Shown here: in pieces, positions 17,115-25,426 of the stretch | How the letters are laid out: each line of letters opens with the position of its first letter | Numbering within the stretch: the first letter of the stretch is position 1 | Origin: Pseudomonas cannabina | GTDB lineage: Bacteria > Pseudomonadota > Gammaproteobacteria > Pseudomonadales > Pseudomonadaceae | DNA length: 64,000 bases | Direction of reading: 5' to 3' | Assembly: GCF_900100365.1 (NCBI RefSeq) | Contig: NZ_FNKU01000001.1 | Span: 3,286,001 to 3,350,000, forward strand | Notes under the pieces: model-generated | Database searches by the model: none | The model's input: only the letters and a program-made list of their open reading frames with translations | Told to the model about the DNA's origin: nothing | Translations under genes and position numbers: made by a program

Positions 17115-17864
17115 TCATGGCATGACATCGCCGGAATTGGGGCCCAGCGTCTGACCGACAAACAGGTTGCCTCCCGGCTCACTGGCCAATAGCACCGCCA
17201 CAGGCGCGACTTCTTCGGCCAGACCGAAACGGCCCAGCGGCAGCTCGGCAGCCTTGGCGATTTTCCAGGCGCTGCTGATGCCCGCCACCAGCGGTGTTTC
17301 GATAGGACCGGGCGCGATGGCGTTGACCAGCACGTTATCTTTGGCAACTTCCAGCGCCAGCGATTTGCTGAAGCCAATGACACCCGCTTTGGCGGCCGCG
17401 TAATGGGTCAGTTCGGCACCGCCTTTGATACCCAATTGCGACGCGACATTGATGATACGGCCCCAGCGCTGGGCAATCATGTGCGGCAAAGCGCGCTGGC
17501 TGGCGACGAACACGCTGGTCAGATCGACGCGCAACATGTCGTTCCACATCTCGATGCTCAGGTCGACGCAGCGGGCCTGGGTGAGCATGCCCGCGTTGTT
17601 GACCAGAATATCGATGCCGCCGAAATGCTCGACACAGGCATCGACGCTGGCCTGCGCACCCTCGACACTGCCGACGTCAGCCACACATTCATGCACCTGC
17701 GCGCCGAGCTGGCGGCAGTGTTCGGCGACTTTTGCCAGGCTGGCCGGATCACGATCGCCCAGCACCAGATGCGCGCCCTCAACCGCGTAGGCGCGGGCGA
17801 TGGCCGCGCCTATGCCGCTGCCTGCACCGGTGATCACCGCGCGTTTTTGTTTGAGTTGTTGCAT
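17115..17864 (-). CDS. Short-chain dehydrogenase/reductase (SDR) 1
   Basis: A 249-aa classical SDR: cofactor motif TGAGSGIGAAIA (~12-23), NNAG (~90), catalytic Ser in NVASQLG, and YAAAK (Tyr/Lys). It probably uses NAD(P)(H) on a hydroxyl or keto intermediate. Adjacent to a second SDR in the imidase/amidase operon; the substrate cannot be read from sequence. Confidence 0.88.
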   Translation of the reverse strand: MQQLKQKRAVITGAGSGIGAAIARAYAVEGAHLVLGDRDPASLAKVAEHCRQLGAQVHECVADVGSVEGAQASVDACVEHFGGIDILVNNAGMLTQARCVDLSIEMWNDMLRVDLTSVFVASQRALPHMIAQRWGRIINVASQLGIKGGAELTHYAAAKAGVIGFSKSLALEVAKDNVLVNAIAPGPIETPLVAGISSAWKIAKAAELPLGRFGLAEEVAPVAVLLASEPGGNLFVGQTLGPNSGDVMP

Positions 17865-17894
17865 GGATCGACTCCTTGGTCAGGTTTGCGCGTT

Positions 17895-18656
17895 TTACTC
17901 CGGCCAGCGCACGGTCAGGCCGCCGTCAATCACGATGCTTTGCCCGGTCAGGTAGCTGGCTTCATCGCTGCACAGAAAGCGCACCAGCGCCGCAACCTCA
18001 TCTGCCCGCCCGACACGGCCCAGCGGAATGGCTTTGGCTGCTTGTGCAAGGCCTTCCGGCCCCAGCGAGTTTTGCCTGTCCAGCGACTGCGGCGTCTCGA
18101 TCAGGCCGGGAATCGCGGCGTTGCAGCGGATGCCTTTCGGTGCCAGCTCGACTGCCAGCGAACGACACAACCCCGGTACGCCAGCCTTGGCTGCCGCATA
18201 GTGGGAATGGTCCTGCCAGCCGTAGACACCGCCGGCAATCGAGGAAATCGCCACCAGCGCGCCGCCCTCGCCCATGTGCCGAACCGCCGCACGGAACGTG
18301 CGCATGACGCCGGTCAGGTCCACGTCGAGCATCTCGTTCCAGCGCTGGTCCGTCATTTCCAGCAGCGGCGCACGACGCAGCAGCCCGGCATTGGCCACTG
18401 CGTAGTCGATACGGCCAAACGTCTTGACCGCCTGCGCGGCCAGATCGTCGACGGATTCTGTGAAGGTCACATCCAGCGGCAGCATCAGACATTCGCCGCC
18501 CGCTTCCTCGACCAACAGACGGGTTCGCTCAGGATCATGCGGGTCAGCCGGGTAATACCCGCCTGCCACCGCAACCCCCTGGCGGGCGAAGGCCACTGCC
18601 AGCGCCTGACCGATGCCGCTGGCGGCACCGGTGACCACTGCAACTTTACGAATCAT
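17895..18656 (-). CDS. Short-chain dehydrogenase/reductase (SDR) 2
   Basis: A 253-aa classical SDR with [12 protein letters not shown] (~9-20), AVANAGLL in place of NNAG, catalytic Ser in ISSIAGG and YAAAK. The C-terminus [14 protein letters not shown] is typical. It lies 10 bp after the MFS transporter gene and 30 bp before SDR 1. The pair may oxidise successive intermediates of the imported compound. Confidence 0.88.
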   Translation of the reverse strand: MIRKVAVVTGAASGIGQALAVAFARQGVAVAGGYYPADPHDPERTRLLVEEAGGECLMLPLDVTFTESVDDLAAQAVKTFGRIDYAVANAGLLRRAPLLEMTDQRWNEMLDVDLTGVMRTFRAAVRHMGEGGALVAISSIAGGVYGWQDHSHYAAAKAGVPGLCRSLAVELAPKGIRCNAAIPGLIETPQSLDRQNSLGPEGLAQAAKAIPLGRVGRADEVAALVRFLCSDEASYLTGQSIVIDGGLTVRWPE

Positions 18657-18666
18657 GGGCTGCTCC

Positions 18667-20007
18667 TTATTTAACGGTTTCAGGTCGCACGTGTTTAGCG
18701 GCGAACATCAGCGCGCCCGACAGGAAGCAAGGCACGGCGCCGAAGTACAGCGCCGAGGTCTGCCAGTCGCCACCGGCACTCAATACCGAGGTGGCACCGA
18801 AGCCCGCCACGACAGCGCCGAGCGGCCCCATGGCGTGGATGATTGCGCCACCGGTTGCACGAATGCTGGTCGGAAAGCTTTCACTGATGAAGAACAGCGC
18901 CGCCGAGTAAGGTCCGATCAGGAAGAACAGCCCCAAGCTATAAAGCCCGACCACCATCGCCATATTGCTTGGCCCGTACAACATGCCCGCAAAAGCCAGG
19001 CCGCCAAGCATCCAGCCCAGGCCGATCACGTTGCGCCGGCCGATACGGTCGCCCATCCAGCCGTGAGACAGGTAGCCGCAATAACCCACCAGGTTGGACA
19101 GCACCAGAATGATCAGCGAGTTTTCAAAAGAGATGTGGTGAACGCTGACGATCACCGTCGTGCCCAGCACACTGAACACTTGAATCGCCGCCCAGTTGAG
19201 CAGGATTGCCGCACCGATCACCAACGTGGCGCGGCGCGAAGAACCCCGGAAGGCCGCACCAATCCCCGCTTTGCTGTGCTCGTCATAATCGACACCGTAC
19301 GTTTGCGCCACAGCCTGCGCCTGACTGACGTCGCCTTTTTTGCGCAGTTGAGTGATGCGCTGATGAATCTGGAACTGCGGGCTCTCCTTGAGCTTGCGCG
19401 CCAGGATCGCGATGACAATGGCCGGGATCGCCGCAAAAACGAAGCAGCCCTGCCAGCCGATGATCGGCAGCAACACCGCCGTCAGGCCAGCCGCGATCAG
19501 TGCGCCGACCGGCCAGCCGCCCTGCACCAGGCTGTAGATGAAGCCACGGCGTTTGGCCAGTCGCGGGTCATCCGAGGCGGCGTAGATTTCGCTGAGGTAG
19601 GTCGCGTTGACCGTCTCTTCCGCATACCCCAGACCGCCCAGCGAACGAATCAGGATCAGCGGCGATTTGCCCCATGACCCACCAATGGCCGTGAGCGCCG
19701 AGCAGATTGCCGAACCGCTCACGGTAAAAATGATACCCACGCGCCGTCCCAGGCGATCTACCAACGGACCGATGGCCAGTGCCACCACCGCCGTGCCGAC
19801 CGCGACCCACGTCGCGATTTCGGCCTGTTCGACCTCACTCCAGCTGAAATGCCGACCGATTTCCGGTAGCAGCGTACCAAACAGAATGAAGTCATATACC
19901 GCAAACACCCACGCGAAAAACGCAATCCATGTGGCGAACCGTACTTGCTCCGGAGTCAGTTGCTCAGGTTTCCAGCCGGTCAGGTCGAGCTTATTGTAAA
20001 TGGACAT
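18667..20007 (-). CDS. MFS transporter (sugar/aromatic-acid:H+ symporter type)
   Basis: A 446-aa membrane protein with about 12 helices. It has a D-(R/K)-x-G-R-(R/K)-type loop after helix 2 ([10 protein letters not shown]), repeated in the second half ([10 protein letters not shown]), and a long central loop ([24 protein letters not shown]). It most likely imports the operon's substrate across the inner membrane. It is 27 bp after the imidase gene. Confidence 0.88.
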   Translation of the reverse strand: MSIYNKLDLTGWKPEQLTPEQVRFATWIAFFAWVFAVYDFILFGTLLPEIGRHFSWSEVEQAEIATWVAVGTAVVALAIGPLVDRLGRRVGIIFTVSGSAICSALTAIGGSWGKSPLILIRSLGGLGYAEETVNATYLSEIYAASDDPRLAKRRGFIYSLVQGGWPVGALIAAGLTAVLLPIIGWQGCFVFAAIPAIVIAILARKLKESPQFQIHQRITQLRKKGDVSQAQAVAQTYGVDYDEHSKAGIGAAFRGSSRRATLVIGAAILLNWAAIQVFSVLGTTVIVSVHHISFENSLIILVLSNLVGYCGYLSHGWMGDRIGRRNVIGLGWMLGGLAFAGMLYGPSNMAMVVGLYSLGLFFLIGPYSAALFFISESFPTSIRATGGAIIHAMGPLGAVVAGFGATSVLSAGGDWQTSALYFGAVPCFLSGALMFAAKHVRPETVK

Positions 20008-20034
20008 GAGTGACGCCTCGGACAGGGCAATGAA

Positions 20035-20916
20035 TCAGCGGGTACGGGGATTGCGACGCACGAAGTCGTCGGCAATCTCGTCGAACGTGACGAACTTGAC
20101 GCCAGCATGGCTTTGAATGTGCTCGATCAAGCGCTCCAGCATCAGCAGCACTTGCGGGCGACCAGACACGTCCGGGTGAATGGTCATGGTGAAAACGGCG
20201 TGTTCGTGCTCGCGATAGACCCAGTCGAACTGGTCGCGCCACATCTCTTCCAGATGCCGGGGGTTGACGAAACCGTGGCTGTTCGGCGCTTTCTTGATGA
20301 ACATCATTGGCGGCAGGTCGTCGAGGTACCAGTTGGCGGGAATTTCCACCAGATCAGTTTCTTCGCCACGCACCAGCGGTTTCATCCAGGTATCCGGATG
20401 CTGGCTGTAATCGATCTTGGTCCACTTGTCGCCGACGCGCACGTAGTACGGATGAAAGTCGTTGTGCATCAGGCTGTGGTCGTACTTGATGCCTTTCTTG
20501 AGCAGCAGCTCGTTGGTGACGTTGCTGAATTCCCACCACGGCGCGACATAGCCGGTCGGGCGCTTGCCGGTCATTTGCGTGATCAGGTCGATGGATTTGT
20601 CGAGCACGATCTCTTCCTGCTCGGGGGTCATGGCAATCGGGTTTTCATGGCTGTAACCATGCACGCCGATTTCATGCCCGGCGTCAGCCACGGCTTTCAT
20701 CTGCTCGGGAAAAGTTTCCATCGAGTGGCCCGGAATGAACCAGGTGGTACGCAGGCCATAGCGTTCGAACAGCTTGAGCAGACGCGGCGCCCCGACTTCA
20801 CCGGCGAACAGCCCGCGAGAAATGTCGTCCGGCGAGTCCTCGCCGCCATACGAGCCGAGCCAGCCTGCGACGGCATCGACATCCACCCCAAACGCACACA
20901 GAATTTCTTTGGCCAT
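20035..20916 (-). CDS. Cyclic imidase of the polysaccharide-deacetylase (NodB) fold
   Basis: A 293-aa metal-dependent hydrolase. Metal and catalytic residues of the NodB fold are visible: the Asp pair in FGVDVDA, HGYSHEN (H-x3-H), and the C-terminal [14 protein letters not shown]. Length and features fit the Pseudomonas putida-type cyclic imide hydrolases (about 293 aa), relatives of PuuE allantoinase, which open succinimide, hydantoin or dihydrouracil-like rings to half-amides. The amidase gene next to it would then hydrolyse the half-amide. An allantoinase-like or true deacetylase role cannot be excluded, but there is no signal peptide, which argues against cell-wall deacetylation. Confidence 0.8.
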   Translation of the reverse strand: MAKEILCAFGVDVDAVAGWLGSYGGEDSPDDISRGLFAGEVGAPRLLKLFERYGLRTTWFIPGHSMETFPEQMKAVADAGHEIGVHGYSHENPIAMTPEQEEIVLDKSIDLITQMTGKRPTGYVAPWWEFSNVTNELLLKKGIKYDHSLMHNDFHPYYVRVGDKWTKIDYSQHPDTWMKPLVRGEETDLVEIPANWYLDDLPPMMFIKKAPNSHGFVNPRHLEEMWRDQFDWVYREHEHAVFTMTIHPDVSGRPQVLLMLERLIEHIQSHAGVKFVTFDEIADDFVRRNPRTR

Positions 20917-20984
20917 TTTGCTTCTCCCACTGGTTTATCAGAGCGGCAGCGCGGTGTTCAGCACGCGTGCCGGTTTGCTGTTGT

Positions 20985-22355
20985 TCAGGATTTGAGCAGC
21001 GACTCCACGGCCAGGGCCGCTCGCAGCAGACGTGCGTCCTCCCCCGCTGGCGCGCTGATCAGCAAGCCAGTGGGCAGGCCTGCGGCATCGACTCCGCTGG
21101 GCAATGAAACGCCGGGCATGTTCAGCAGGCTGCCGGGCATGGTCAGGCGCAGCGTTGCGAGGTTGGTCTGGATGAACAGCTCGTCATCGGCCAGCAATGG
21201 CGCAAGTGGCGGAGCGACATGAGCGACACTGGGCGTCAACAGCAGCGCGCCATCGAGTTCGAGGGTCAGTTGCTCTTGTAACGTTTCGCGAGCGCTGTAG
21301 AGGTTGACTAGCAGGCTGGCAGGCATCGACCGCGCCGCTTCCAGACGCTTGCGTACCCGAGGGTCGAGCTGGTTGGCAGCGTCGCTGTCGAGCAGCGGCT
21401 GGTGCAGGGCAAACGCCTCGGCCGCACCCAGCCAGCCGTGGTGCTGGATCAATTGCAAGGTGGCCTGAAATGCCTGACACGGACGCAACTCGACAAGCGC
21501 GCCGCCCGCACGTAACGCCTCAACGGCGCGCAACAGATTTTCGCGAACCGCAGGCGCCACGCGCTCGTCCTCCAGCACGGCCTGATCGACCAGAAAACGC
21601 TGCCCGGCGAGACTGCGCGGCAGCAGCGAGGTCGGTTTGCTGCGCGCACACAGCAAGTCATCGATCACCAGCGCATCGCGCACGCTGCGGGTCAACGGGC
21701 CGACACTGTCGAGGGTCAGCGCCAGCGGGAACACACCGTCACGGCTGTAGCGGCGGCTGGTACTGCGAAAGCCGACCAGCCCGTTGAACGCTGCCGGAAT
21801 GCGGATCGATCCGGCGGTGTCGGTGCCCATCGCAATCGGCACGATGCCCGACGCGACCGCCACGGCCGAGCCCGACGAAGACCCACCCGGGATACGCGGT
21901 ACGGCGTCGCTCAGCGGGTTGACCGGCGTGCCGAAATGCGGATTCAGTCCCAACCCAGAGTAGGCGAATTCACTGAGATTGGTCTTGCCCAGGCTGATCA
22001 TGCCAGCGCGCGCCAGCAGCCCGACGCTCGGCGCGTCCAGCAAGGCGGGCGAAAGAGTGTGACGCAGCGCAGCACCTGCGGTAGTGACGCAGCCAGCGAC
22101 GTCGAACAGGTCTTTCCAGGCAATCGGCACGCCGTCGAAAGGACTCAATGGCTGCCCGTGCTTCCAGCGTACTGCCGAGGCTTCGGCTTCACGGCGCGCA
22201 CGCTCGACGCTCATGGAGATGAACACATGGTCGACCTGCGTCGCCTGCTGCAACGCCTGATCCAGCACGCGCACAGGATCACTGCGGCCCTGTGCAAAGT
22301 CATCAGCCATTGCGCAGGCATCACGGGTGACACTGTGACTCCCGGTATCGATCAT
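20985..22355 (-). CDS. Amidase (amidase-signature family), probable half-amidase
   Basis: A 456-aa amidase-signature hydrolase with the Ser-cisSer-Lys triad: Lys in PIAWKDLFD, the Gly/Ser-rich GGSSSGSAVAVASG, and the nucleophile Ser in GTDTAGSIRIPAAFNG. It probably releases ammonia from the half-amide made by the imidase. I use the ATG at 22355 (MIDTGSHSV); an upstream Met at 22424 would begin inside the operator region. First gene of the eight-gene operon, with the regulator divergent. Confidence 0.88.
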   Translation of the reverse strand: MIDTGSHSVTRDACAMADDFAQGRSDPVRVLDQALQQATQVDHVFISMSVERARREAEASAVRWKHGQPLSPFDGVPIAWKDLFDVAGCVTTAGAALRHTLSPALLDAPSVGLLARAGMISLGKTNLSEFAYSGLGLNPHFGTPVNPLSDAVPRIPGGSSSGSAVAVASGIVPIAMGTDTAGSIRIPAAFNGLVGFRSTSRRYSRDGVFPLALTLDSVGPLTRSVRDALVIDDLLCARSKPTSLLPRSLAGQRFLVDQAVLEDERVAPAVRENLLRAVEALRAGGALVELRPCQAFQATLQLIQHHGWLGAAEAFALHQPLLDSDAANQLDPRVRKRLEAARSMPASLLVNLYSARETLQEQLTLELDGALLLTPSVAHVAPPLAPLLADDELFIQTNLATLRLTMPGSLLNMPGVSLPSGVDAAGLPTGLLISAPAGEDARLLRAALAVESLLKS

Positions 22356-22373
22356 GAACGTCACGCCTCTAAA

Positions 22374-22400
22374 AATGTACTTATTACTAAAATGTACATT
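22374..22400. promoter_or_regulatory. ATGTAC-type operator before the amidase operon
   Basis: aatgtac (22374-22380) and the palindrome aatgtacatt (22391-22400) lie 19-45 bp upstream of the amidase start. They share the AATGTA core with the large palindrome in front of the divergent regulator gene, so they are probably a second site for the same regulator. Confidence 0.6.
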
Positions 22401-22561
22401 TAACAAAGGCAGATTCCATGCCAATCTTCACCGAGCGACGTCGCACACCAGTCGCCGATCAGGCCCGCCGAGCTGGAACCAGCGTGCTAGAACTCTTTTC
22501 GCAAAAAAGCAGTTTCAGTTCGGCGGCAGTTTTCAAGAGAAACGAATCGTCATAAAGAAAT

Positions 22562-22587
22562 AATGTATCTTTTATAAAAGATACATT
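22562..22587. promoter_or_regulatory. Perfect 26-bp palindrome before the GntR-family gene
   Basis: The arms aatgtatctttta (22562-22574) and their exact complement (22575-22587) form one uninterrupted palindrome 27 bp before the regulator ATG. It is a probable autoregulatory operator. Its AATGTAt half-site matches the site before the amidase gene. Confidence 0.75.
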
Positions 22588-22614
22588 TAAGTGCAAAAAA
22601 GTAACGGTGGCCCC

Positions 22615-23694
22615 ATGAGTGAGCATCTGGACGTAGCCCAAGGTGACAGCCGTGCATCTGTGCGAGAATCGTCCGTCAGCCGTCACATGTGTAAGAAACC
22701 CATGTCAGAAGAGGATCCGCGCACCGCGTCGCGCTACGCCATGATCCGTGAGGTATTGCGTAACGCGATACTTTCCGGTGCGGCTGCCAATGGACTGGTG
22801 TTGCTCGAAGCACCCTTGGCGGAATTGTTCGGCACCAGCCGCGTGCCGGTGCGCAAAGCGCTCAATTTGCTGCATGAAGAAGGCCTGATCAGTCGTTTCG
22901 ACGGCCGCGGTTATCTGGTCAATCCGGAGTCTCGTGAGGTCGAACCGCTGCGCCTGAGCCTCAGCCACACGCAATTCGGCCTGGACAGCAGTGAAGAACT
23001 GGTCGACACCCGTCCGCTGGGCGAACGTATCCATGACGAGATTGGCGCGGCGCTGTCGGCGTGCATTGCGTTTGGTCATTATCGGCTGGATGAACAGAGC
23101 GCCGCGCAGCACTACGGTGTCAGCCGTGCGGTGGTCCGTGAGGCGCTGATGCGTCTGCGCGATCGAGGGCTGGTGGAAAAGGAGCCTTACTCACAATGGC
23201 TGGCCGGGCCGCTGACCGCTCGGGAAATCACCGAAGATTACGAGCTGCGCGCCTGTCTGGAGCCGGAAGCCTTGCGCCTGACAGCCCCGACGTTGAGCCG
23301 TGACACCCTTGAAGCGATGCTGGCCAGAGTCGTCCACGCACAAAGCGCCGAGCGATGCAGCCTGGAAGACATCGAGCGCCTTGAGGACGACCTGCATCAG
23401 CAGTGCCTGGCGGGCCTGCAAAACCGCAAGATTGCGACGCTGATCAGCCAGGCGCAGAGCCCGATGATCATCAACCGGATTTTCTACCGCTTGCTGGACA
23501 TCGGCGCAGACGAAGCAATGCTTGCCGAACACCGGCTGATCATTGAGTTACTGCTGCACGGCGCGTTCGACGCCGCCGCTCTCAACCTCAAGGAACACCT
23601 GCAACGCGCCCGACAACGCATGCTCCAGCGCCTGAAGGTACTGTCGGTGTTGCCGGAGCAGGAAGTGCCGGGGTATCTGACGCGGTTGAGTTGA
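22615..23694 (+). CDS. GntR/FCD regulator with two DNA-binding domains
   Basis: A 359-aa regulator of unusual build. A first GntR-type winged helix is visible at about 41-104 (YAMIREVLRNAILSG, LAELFGTSRVPVRKALNLL, FDGRGYLVN). A second is at about 134-199 (LGERIHDEIGAALSA, AAQHYGVSRAVVREALMRLRDRGL). The FCD ligand domain follows (about 204-335; EDYELRACLEPEALRLTAP, LLHGAFDAAALNLKEHL). FadR-type proteins normally have one such domain. ATG 22615 is preferred because GGTGG precedes it; a GTG at 22591 would add eight residues. It is divergent from the amidase operon, which it probably controls. Confidence 0.87.
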   Translation: MSEHLDVAQGDSRASVRESSVSRHMCKKPMSEEDPRTASRYAMIREVLRNAILSGAAANGLVLLEAPLAELFGTSRVPVRKALNLLHEEGLISRFDGRGYLVNPESREVEPLRLSLSHTQFGLDSSEELVDTRPLGERIHDEIGAALSACIAFGHYRLDEQSAAQHYGVSRAVVREALMRLRDRGLVEKEPYSQWLAGPLTAREITEDYELRACLEPEALRLTAPTLSRDTLEAMLARVVHAQSAERCSLEDIERLEDDLHQQCLAGLQNRKIATLISQAQSPMIINRIFYRLLDIGADEAMLAEHRLIIELLLHGAFDAAALNLKEHLQRARQRMLQRLKVLSVLPEQEVPGYLTRLS

Positions 23695-24137
23695 GCTGCG
23701 CCTGAAACCACCAAGCCTTTCGCCAGCAGCCGCGCGAAGCCGTAAGTACCTGAAGAATCGCTCTCGTGCACACGCTCCGCTTCGCACAGCGGTTCTGCGA
23801 TGTCAGTGATTTCTGTTTCCGGCTCAGGTCACCTTTGCGCCTTTACGGCGCCCTACTTTGAGGGACCAAAGTAGGCAATTTCCGGCCCGACTTCGTCGGG
23901 TTCCTTCGCCCTGACACTGATCCGGGGGTCGCTGCAACGGGCCATCCATGGCCCGGTGCTGCTTGCTCGGCGTCCTGCCTCGCATCCCCCGGATCAGTGT
24001 CAGGACTCAGCCGTCACTTACGTCGCACTCTGCGTTGTCAGTGCCATCGCGATGAAAGAGCGCTTTCGTTTACATGCAGTGACTACGTGCAAGACATGAC
24101 GTTGTTCAGCAGCATAGATTTGACGCAGCGCGTCATT
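23695..24137. other. Gene-free region with palindromic repeats
   Basis: No credible gene. It holds a short inverted repeat (cctacttt...aaagtagg near 23849-23875), a hairpin cccgac...gtcggg near 23885-23900, and the large stem-loop at 23910-24004. The haemoglobin gene ends at 24138. Confidence 0.6.
23910..24004. repeat. Large stem-loop with 19-bp perfect arms
   Basis: cctgacactgatccggggg (23910-23928) is repeated as its exact complement at 23986-24004 around a 57-nt loop. The loop itself contains a second palindrome (cgggccat, cc, atggcccg). The perfect outer arms are too long for chance. It could be a structured RNA, a repeat-element relic or a strong terminator; the neighbouring sequence does not decide. 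Confidence 0.7.
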
Positions 24138-24560
24138 TCACTTGCCAATCACTTCACCCCGCATCGGCGCCAGTCGGGCGATGAGGCGGTTTTGTACGGG
24201 GACGGGGATGTGCTCGGCGTCCATCGAGGCGATCAGGTTTTCGACCAGTGCGTTGAAGTCGCTGGGCGTCAGGTTCTGGCCTTTGTGGGATTCAGCCATG
24301 CTGTCGCCGGTGTAGCGACATGGCCCGCCGGTTTCGACGCAGAGCTTCTCGACCAGTCTGTCGCGCAGCAGCACAATGTTGACCCGTTTGAAGCGGGCAA
24401 CGATGCGCTCGTCCCTGGCAACATTGATCAGCATGCCTTCGACGATGCGCTGAATACCGGCGCGCTGGCCGAGGTCCTGATAAAGACTGTCGTCTTTCAC
24501 GGGTTGCTGCGCACAACCGGCCAGCACCGTCAGCATCAGGCAAATAAACAAACGCCTCAT
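24138..24560 (-). CDS. Group 1 truncated haemoglobin, predicted lipoprotein
   Basis: A 140-aa protein. A signal peptide with lipobox LAGC (Cys ~16) predicts a lipid-anchored envelope protein. The body matches group 1 truncated globins (DLGQRAGIQRIVEGMLINVARDERIVARFK, LVEKLCVETGGPCRYTGDSMAESHKGQNLT), with His in MAESHKG as the probable proximal haem ligand. Its start overlaps the DUF3034 stop by one base, so it is the last gene of a four-gene operon with a c-di-GMP protein and a cupredoxin. Confidence 0.85.
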   Translation of the reverse strand: MRRLFICLMLTVLAGCAQQPVKDDSLYQDLGQRAGIQRIVEGMLINVARDERIVARFKRVNIVLLRDRLVEKLCVETGGPCRYTGDSMAESHKGQNLTPSDFNALVENLIASMDAEHIPVPVQNRLIARLAPMRGEVIGK

Positions 24561-25423
24561 CAGAAGCTCCCCTGTACAGACAGATAGGTGCCGTTCTGGT
24601 TATCCAGCGTGGCGATTTCACCCAGACGCGCGTAGGCCAACACCACGGACAGGTGCTTGTTGGGGAAATACCCGACGAACAGGTCCGCCCAGTCGCTTTC
24701 GCCCGCGAACGAAAGGTTGTCCGGCTTCTCGCGATACTCGACGCCGAGCGCCCAGCGCGGGTTGAACAGGACCGCTACCGATCCCTCTTTGAGCACGCTG
24801 CGGCGGTCGCGCCGGTCACCGCCGAAACCGAGCAGGCCGGTTTCGTTGGCGCGGCTGTAACGCACTCCACCGTTGACCACCACGTTGTAGCCAAATGCAG
24901 CGCCCATGAACAACCGGCTGGCCGTCAGGTAGCCTTCGACGTCCGAATCACGTTGCGCACCGACCAGGCTGGGGATTAGAAAATCATTCTGATGCTTGTA
25001 CTGCACACCCAGCGACACCTGCGGCAGGCTGTCGTAGATCAGGTCGCCGAACAGCCGCAGTTTGACGCCGAACACGTCCTGGCTGAGGTTATCGTCCGGC
25101 AGGCTGAGCCGGTGCTGCAAGGTGCTGATATCAAAACGCTGGTGAGCATAGGACAGGTCGAGGCGGTTGCCGTAAGCGAACGCCAGGCCCGCCACGTCCA
25201 GGTTGTAATCCGGCAGATTGACATGCGTGGCGAAGGCGGTTGCGCCCCACTCGCCCTGCTCGCTGTAGCCGGTGATCACCGCCCATGGCGTGATGCCGCC
25301 GCCAGCGCTGCCTTCGATGCTGGTGGCGCCTCCCGTGGCGATCAAGCGACCGTTGTCAGCCAGCACAAGCGGTGCGAAAGCGCCCAGAACACAGCCCAAC
25401 AGCAACGGAATTTTATAGGACAT
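24560..25423 (-). CDS. DUF3034 family protein (predicted outer-membrane beta-barrel)
   Basis: A 287-aa protein with a signal peptide (LGCVLGAFAPLVLADNGR). Alternating-residue beta strands end in an aromatic residue at the C-terminus (NGTYLSVQGSF), as in outer-membrane barrels. The conserved opening LIATGGATSIEGSAGGGITPWAVI is characteristic of DUF3034. Function unknown. It sits between the lipoprotein globin and the GGDEF/EAL gene (three-base gap). Confidence 0.82.
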   Translation of the reverse strand: MSYKIPLLLGCVLGAFAPLVLADNGRLIATGGATSIEGSAGGGITPWAVITGYSEQGEWGATAFATHVNLPDYNLDVAGLAFAYGNRLDLSYAHQRFDISTLQHRLSLPDDNLSQDVFGVKLRLFGDLIYDSLPQVSLGVQYKHQNDFLIPSLVGAQRDSDVEGYLTASRLFMGAAFGYNVVVNGGVRYSRANETGLLGFGGDRRDRRSVLKEGSVAVLFNPRWALGVEYREKPDNLSFAGESDWADLFVGYFPNKHLSVVLAYARLGEIATLDNQNGTYLSVQGSF

Positions 25424-25426
25424 GAC

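Noticed and set aside
17093-17383. Upstream extension of the 99-aa CxxC protein to 196 aa
   Set aside because: The added residues overlap SDR 1 and are its shadow; the Met at 17092 fits operon spacing.
17402-18674. 423-aa plus-strand frame across the SDR genes
   Set aside because: Both minus-strand genes show full SDR motifs and operon spacing; the plus frame has none.
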